Part shown: one piece after another, positions 60,481 through 64,000 of the stretch
Layout: each line of letters begins with the position of its first letter
Position numbering within the stretch: position 1 is the first letter of the stretch
DNA from: FLUQ01 sp031550605
GTDB lineage: Bacteria; Desulfobacterota; Desulfovibrionia; Desulfovibrionales; Desulfovibrionaceae
Length of the DNA stretch: 64,000 bases
Direction: 5' to 3'
NCBI GenBank assembly: GCA_031550605.1
Contig: JAVBOK010000069.1
Span: 1 to 64,000, forward strand
Translations under genes and position numbers: made by a program
Notes under the pieces: generated by a model
Databases searched by the model: none
What the model was told of the DNA's origin: nothing
The model's input: the letters and a program-made list of their open reading frames with translations, nothing else

Positions 60481-61071
60481 GTGAGCATATCCTCCATTGA
60501 CCAGATTTTGCCGGGCCACCTTGATAAAACCGGCGGATTTCCTGTAGCGGAGGCAAAGGACGGCACGCGGCAGGAACAGAACGCGCGAGCCGACATCCTG
60601 ATGCAGATAACTGATGGCGCGGCCCTGTCCTCTCTGGCGCCGCGTATTAAGGCGATACTCAACCAGATCGCCGGCCCGGAAGACAATGTACTGGACGCCC
60701 TCAGCGGCAACGTAGGCAAATTGCAGGACGGATTCATTGATGCGCTGTATTCCGCCCTGTCCGCGCGCGACATCAACCTTGACCAGAAGCTGACTTTGCG
60801 CCTGAACGGCGAGGGTATACTGTCCGTGGCGGGGGATCATCCGCAGAAGGAAGCCGTTGAGAACGTTTTACGTGAACAGCCGGCCCTGTCCGCCGCTTTT
60901 GACGAAATCGCCTCACAGTCGGAATTGTTGCGCGACATCCGCAATATCAGCAAGGTCATGAGCCGCAAAGGCGGTTTGGAACAGTATGCGGCAGCCGGCA
61001 ACACCGGATCCGCCGTGTATCAGATGAGCCTCAAAGGTGAGATGAGTCACTTTTACTTCAGCCGGGTCTGA
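60481..61071 (+). CDS. Hypothetical soluble protein
   Basis: The 196-residue protein starts with GTG at 60481; AAGGAG stands six bases before it. It is polar and mostly helical, without signal peptide or Cys. Repeated segments such as NQIAGPEDNVLDALSGNVGKL and FIDALYSALSARDINLDQKLTLRLN suggest a small globular fold. It is not recognised. It lies just before ssrA. Confidence 0.7.
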   Translation: MSISSIDQILPGHLDKTGGFPVAEAKDGTRQEQNARADILMQITDGAALSSLAPRIKAILNQIAGPEDNVLDALSGNVGKLQDGFIDALYSALSARDINLDQKLTLRLNGEGILSVAGDHPQKEAVENVLREQPALSAAFDEIASQSELLRDIRNISKVMSRKGGLEQYAAAGNTGSAVYQMSLKGEMSHFYFSRV

Positions 61072-61083
61072 TGCGGATGCCGC

Positions 61084-61111
61084 TTGCTATTTGCCGAAAA
61101 TGATCTATATT
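61084..61111 (+). promoter_or_regulatory. Promoter of ssrA
   Basis: TTGCTA at 61084-61089 and TATATT at 61106-61111 are 16 bases apart. The predicted start lies about 10 bases before the mature 5' end of tmRNA, in keeping with trimming by RNase P. Confidence 0.65.
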
Positions 61112-61128
61112 TAGTTGCAAGCGCACAT

Positions 61129-61486
61129 GGGGGCGCACTGGTTTCGACGGGGACGTGGAAGCCGGAATTGCAGGCCGAGGCGCCGCTGGCCTCGTTAAAA
61201 GCGGCACAAAAGTAATTGGCAACGATTACGAATACGCATACGCGGCTTAATTAAGCCGCCCGTGACGGATGGCTGACGCCCGATACGCCGCCTGAACGGA
61301 CAAAAACCATCGGGCTGGCGTCCTGAGATGTCTGCCGCAAAGGACGCGAGACACCGAAGGCAGACTGGCCGCGAGAAGCTCTTGTCAGGGGCCAGACTGG
61401 CGGCAAGATGCAAACCTGACATATGCCTGTAGACGTTCCGCGTGGATACTTTTCGGACGCGGGTTCGATTCCCGCCGCCTCCACCA
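61129..61486 (+). ncRNA. ssrA: Transfer-messenger RNA
   Basis: The 358-base RNA rescues stalled ribosomes. The 5' GGGGGCG pairs with CGCCTCC near the encoded CCA (61484-61486). GGTTTCGACGGGGACG and the T arm GGTTCGATTCC are present. The tag frame near 61220-61250 reads G-N-D-Y-E-Y-A-Y-A-A then TAA; if GGC is the resume codon the tag starts with Gly rather than Ala. A strong terminator follows. Confidence 0.96.
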
Positions 61487-61501
61487 TCAACTTTTTTCAG
61501 C

Positions 61502-61544
61502 AAGTCCCACAAGGTTTCAAAAGCCTTGTGGGACTTAGCTTTTA
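61502..61544 (+). terminator. Intrinsic terminator of ssrA
   Basis: AAGTCCCACAAGG (61502-61514) pairs perfectly with CCTTGTGGGACTT (61524-61536), and AGCTTTTA follows. It lies 16 bases after the tmRNA 3' end. Confidence 0.9.
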
Positions 61545-61599
61545 TGGGCATTTTAGGGTCAGGACGTTTCATAAAAAACCTTGACGTTTCGTATTGAGC

Positions 61600-61657
61600 G
61601 GGGGCAAAAGTGGGGGCAAAAAGAGATTTTGCCCCCGGAGGAGACTATTTTGCCCCC
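61600..61657. repeat. Cluster of inverted GGGGGCAAAA repeats next to ssrA
   Basis: Two direct copies of GGGGGCAAAA (61600-61609, 61612-61621) face two copies of TTTTGCCCCC (61627-61636, 61648-61657). The inner pair makes a 10-bp hairpin with a five-base loop. The 61545-61835 stretch has no other clear content; a weak frame (61581-61829) crosses the repeats but has no ribosome site or family. Confidence 0.7.
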
Positions 61658-61835
61658 AGAAGAACACGAAGCCAAAAAACGCATAAATACCAAGGCAGAT
61701 GTCAAAGAAATCACCACCCTCGCGGAGAAACTTGCCGAGGATATTAAGAAGCCAAGGGCGGCGCGGTTTATGCGAGGGACACCTTACGGGAAAGTGTCGC
61801 GCTGCATAAAGCCGTGCCGCCCTTGTTGATTAAAA

Positions 61836-62141
61836 TTACTGCTCTGGAAACTGTCGGCTACTGTGCATCACGCGCAAAACCTGCACCCTGTCGGGCAACA
61901 CGCGATAAATCAGCGCATAGGGAGTGTCCTTAACAAGCCACTCCCTGGTGTTTGGCACTCTGCCCGGCTTGCCAGCGCCCGGAAGTGTGGTGAGATGTTC
62001 AGGTGCTTTGTAGATACGCTTCACATAGTCTTCCACGGCGTCAAAGGGCAGGCTTTCGCCAAGCAGATAATCGGCTATGCCGTCCATGTCCTCTGATGCG
62101 CTTTCAGTCCATTCAATGGGTAAAGGGTTACGGGGTGACAT
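61836..62141 (-). CDS. ParE/RelE family toxin
   Basis: The 101-residue protein is a RelE/ParE-superfamily toxin: PIEWTESASEDMDGIADYLL at the start, IYKAPEHLTTLPGAGKPGRVP in the middle and TPYALIYRVLPDRVQVLRVMHSSRQFP at the end, including the conserved Arg and His. It lies downstream of, and overlaps by 14 bases, the antitoxin gene. It appears intact. Confidence 0.9.
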   Translation of the reverse strand: MSPRNPLPIEWTESASEDMDGIADYLLGESLPFDAVEDYVKRIYKAPEHLTTLPGAGKPGRVPNTREWLVKDTPYALIYRVLPDRVQVLRVMHSSRQFPEQ

Positions 62142-62373
62142 TGAAGCCCTTAGCCTTTAACCGCGCTCCCATTTCCTCGTGGCTGATTACCCTGCCCGCC
62201 TCCGCATCATCTATCCCCTTTTGCACCTCGGCGAGATACCATGTTTCGCGCTCAAGATATTGGGCGACAGCTTCCTTGATTATCCAGGCGCGGGGCCTGT
62301 CCATCTGCTCGGCCATCTTGTCGAGTTGCTCACGGATTTCCGGGTCAAACCGGACTGTCGTTACTGGCTGCAT
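62128..62373 (-). CDS. Ribbon-helix-helix antitoxin
   Basis: The 81-residue protein starts at 62373 after AAGGAG. MQPVTTVRFDPEIREQLDKM and RAWIIKEAVAQYLER form a CopG/MetJ-type ribbon-helix-helix, and the acidic C-terminus should wrap the toxin. It is the first gene of the pair. Confidence 0.88.
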   Translation of the reverse strand: MQPVTTVRFDPEIREQLDKMAEQMDRPRAWIIKEAVAQYLERETWYLAEVQKGIDDAEAGRVISHEEMGARLKAKGFNVTP

Positions 62374-62505
62374 ATTTGCTCCTTGCGTATCCGCTTGTAT
62401 TCTCATGTGTGCTCAAAGAATACATCATCTGAAACAAAAGGCAAGGCGCTATTTTTCAAAATTTTCCCCGTTGACGCTGCCGGGTATAGGTTTTAAGCTA
62501 GCGAA

Positions 62506-62973
62506 ATGGAAAAGTATCGTATCGAGCAGGTGAGTTCCCATTTTTTTCAGCAAGCGTTAGCGCTTGTTGAAAATGTCTTTATGGAGTTTGAGGCTCCTGA
62601 CTATTCTGAGCAAGGGGTAGAGGAATTTCGCAAATTCATTAACCCCGAGCGAATTCAAAAGGAAATTGACTCTTCGGCGCTCAGATTGTGGGGATGTTTT
62701 CATGAACGGCAAATCGTCGGGGTTCTCGGGGTAGAGTCAAAAGGACATATCTGCCTTCTTTTTGTTGCAAAAGAATTTCACAGGCAAGGTATTGCCAAAG
62801 CCATGCTGGAAAAGGGCTTGGCCCCACTCCGTGAGAAAAATTTACCTCAGGTAACCGTTAATTCCTCGCCGTATGCTGTTCCTGCGTATCAGCGCATGGG
62901 GTTTATCACCACTCAACCTGAGCAATGCTTTAACGGCGTACGGTATATCCCAATGGCGCTTTCTTTTGGGTAA
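62506..62973 (+). CDS. GNAT family N-acetyltransferase
   Basis: The 155-residue protein shows the GNAT core: VGVLGVESKGHICLLFVA, then EFHRQGIAKAMLEKGL (acetyl-CoA motif), PQVTVNSSPYAVPAYQRMGF. It is lower in GC than the rest of the window. The likely start is 62506, though no strong ribosome site is seen. The substrate is unknown. Confidence 0.85.
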   Translation: MEKYRIEQVSSHFFQQALALVENVFMEFEAPDYSEQGVEEFRKFINPERIQKEIDSSALRLWGCFHERQIVGVLGVESKGHICLLFVAKEFHRQGIAKAMLEKGLAPLREKNLPQVTVNSSPYAVPAYQRMGFITTQPEQCFNGVRYIPMALSFG

Positions 62974-62978
62974 GCTGG

Positions 62979-63040
62979 TGGTGCAGGAGAATCGAACTCG
63001 ATTCCGTATCACTCTACCGAACAGAGCCACAAAGCGCAGC
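62979..63040 (-). other. tRNA-like fragment
   Basis: On the minus strand the stretch contains a D-arm-like GGCTCTGTTCGGTAGAGT, then GAGTTCGATTCTC in T-arm position, ending TGCACCA. The anticodon arm is too short and the 5' acceptor strand does not pair, so it is a degraded tRNA or an attachment-site copy. Confidence 0.5.
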
Positions 63041-63073
63041 AGAATCTTGGTATCTACTTTTGGAAGGTGTGAA

Positions 63074-63104
63074 CTACCAAGAAAAATACCAAAATTCTTG
63101 GTAG
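63074..63104. repeat. Perfect 9-bp inverted repeat
   Basis: CTACCAAGA (63074-63082) and TCTTGGTAG (63096-63104) are perfect inverted arms; a related TCTTGGTATC lies near 63043. The flanks are AT-rich. It lies between the tRNA-like fragment and the tRNA-Met terminator, with no gene around. Confidence 0.5.
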
Positions 63105-63154
63105 CTGTCTATGGAATTCGCAAGAATGCCCAGCAATGCAATGATTAAAAAAGC

Positions 63155-63191
63155 AAAGTCCTGTAAGGCTTTTTAGGCTTTACAGGACTTT
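63155..63191 (-). terminator. Terminator of tRNA-Met
   Basis: AAAGTCCTGTAA and TTACAGGACTTT pair over 12 bp; on the minus strand TTTGCTTTTTT follows. It lies 15 bases past the tRNA 3' end. Confidence 0.85.
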
Positions 63192-63205
63192 CTGAGAAGA
63201 TACTT

Positions 63206-63281
63206 TGGTGGGCCCACCAGGATTCGAACCTGGGACCGGCCGGTTATGAGCCGGCGGCTCTGCCAACTGAGCTATAGGCCC
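63206..63281 (-). tRNA. tRNA-Met(CAT)
   Basis: The 76-base cloverleaf has all stems paired: acceptor GGGCCTA/TGGGCCC, D arm AGCTC..GAGC, anticodon arm with loop CTCATAA (anticodon CAT), T arm GGTTCGAATCC, and encoded CCA. The CAT anticodon fits elongator Met or Ile2; the two cannot be separated with certainty by eye. Confidence 0.93.
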
Positions 63282-63551
63282 GGTAAACTGGTGCTGGACA
63301 GGACGGCTTTTGTATGGCTCTTTGCCCGGCCTTGTCAAGGCCGGCCTCGCGACGCGGCGGGCACTGTCGTAAGTTGCGGGTTCGCCCGGGCCGCCACGTC
63401 GTGGTGCGGAACAAGCGCCGCGCACCCGCGATTTTCCCCTGTTCCGCCTGCATGCAACAGATTGATCCTCAAGACAAGGCCTGAAAAATGCGTTTGACAA
63501 GCAGGCCGGTCAGTCTACACAATGCGGGCCTAACGATACGAGGAAATCGCC

Positions 63552-64000
63552 GTGAAAATCAAGGATCTGGTTGTCAAAGCCCGTTCTTACCGCCGTTTTC
63601 AGGAAAACAGGCCTGTGGGCGCGGACCTGCTGACCGCTCTTGTGGATGCGGCGCGCCAGGCTCCCAGTGCGTCCAACAAGCAGCCGTTGCGCTATGCCGT
63701 TTCCGTGTCGCCCGAGGTCAACGCGCGCATTTTCGGCCATCTGCGCTGGGCCGCGCAGTTGAAGGACTGGAAAGGCCCCGCGGAAGGCGAGCGTCCCGCA
63801 GGATATATCGTGATCGGCGGCGCGGAATCGTCGAACCACCTGCTGACGGATCTGGGCATCGCCGCGCAGACCATCCAGCTGGGCCTTGCGGAAGCGGGCG
63901 TGGGCTGCTGCATGCTGGCCAACATCAACCCCGGAGAAATTCATACCATCGTGGGTTTTCCGGAGGGGGTGACGGTGCTGCTGGTGCTGGCAGCGGGCTA
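63552..64000 (+). CDS. Nitroreductase family protein (runs off the window)
   Basis: The frame starts with GTG after GAGGAAA and encodes VKIKDLVVKARSYRRFQENR, the nitroreductase N-terminus, then APSASNKQPLRYAVSV for FMN binding and GIAAQTIQLGLAEAGVGCCML. It continues past the window end (149 codons visible), and is a second member of this family beside 48235-48804. Confidence 0.9.
   Translation, partial: MKIKDLVVKARSYRRFQENRPVGADLLTALVDAARQAPSASNKQPLRYAVSVSPEVNARIFGHLRWAAQLKDWKGPAEGERPAGYIVIGGAESSNHLLTDLGIAAQTIQLGLAEAGVGCCMLANINPGEIHTIVGFPEGVTVLLVLAAG

Noticed and set aside
61195..61572. Minus-strand open frame across tmRNA
   Set aside because: It overlaps ssrA and its terminator, has no family, and arises from tRNA-like sequence.
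61600..61657. Short repeats as a CRISPR array
   Set aside because: There are only four copies, in opposite orientations, with spacers of 2 to 11 bases and no cas genes.
61581..61829. 82-codon plus-strand frame
   Set aside because: It crosses the GGGGGCAAAA repeats, lacks a ribosome site and matches no family.
63180..63500. 106-codon minus-strand frame
   Set aside because: It runs through tRNA-Met and its flank, a common artefact.

Overview
The window is GC-rich, densely coded chromosomal DNA of a Gram-negative bacterium. Lipoproteins, TonB/ExbBD, a flagellin and a TRAP transporter point that way. The gene set suggests an anaerobic deltaproteobacterium of the Desulfovibrio/Bilophila type: a flavodoxin-like/2x[4Fe-4S] EFR1 protein, a radical SAM TIGR03960+DUF2344 fusion, a fused IspDF, a molybdenum hydroxylase and a DUF164 zinc-ribbon protein. 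This placement is inference from gene content; the window has no 16S gene.

Layout. 0-0.2 kb: a tRNA-Arg(TCT)-like gene with decayed stems. 0.35-10.1 kb (minus strand): GNAT acetyltransferase, TRAP transporter dctPQM, M16 peptidase, radical SAM fusion, small conserved protein. 10.2-16.3 kb: rnc, then minus-strand flagellin under a sigma54-like promoter and a surface/envelope group (DUF1287, CgeB-like glycosyltransferase, FapA, STAS). 16.5-21.7 kb: large CobW GTPase, Tat-exported metallo-beta-lactamase-fold protein paired with an 11-TM membrane protein, GntR regulator with a FadR-like operator. 21.8-31.4 kb: PAS-GAF/TonB/ExbD/ExbB operon, EFR1, dtd, acyl-CoA ligase, ispDF just behind RNase P RNA, zinc-ribbon and Nif3 proteins. 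31.7-40.9 kb: LarA-like protein, acyltransferase, rarA, rsmE, gcvT, a large unknown protein, thiC with TPP riboswitch.

41.1-49.5 kb (plus strand) is a coherent catabolic or detoxification island: GntR/FCD regulator, MFS carrier, three-subunit molybdenum hydroxylase, molybdopterin-binding protein, nitroreductase and RraA-like aldolase. 50.5-53.4 kb is less GC-rich and holds the most interesting pair: a solute-binding lipoprotein without a permease, overlapping a membrane-anchored LuxR-type regulator that carries its own sensor domain. 53.7-58.1 kb codes for an unknown lipoprotein, a 5'-nucleotidase-like lipoprotein and a TMEM43-family membrane protein.

58.1-63.1 kb is a scar of repeated insertion and decay. 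It holds an aldo/keto reductase fragment, an IS256-family transposase end, a toxin-antitoxin pair whose toxin is broken by a nonsense codon and a frameshift, imperfect direct repeats around that pair, tmRNA, an inverted repeat cluster, an intact ParE/RHH toxin-antitoxin pair and a tRNA-like fragment. The window ends with tRNA-Met(CAT) and the start of a second nitroreductase.
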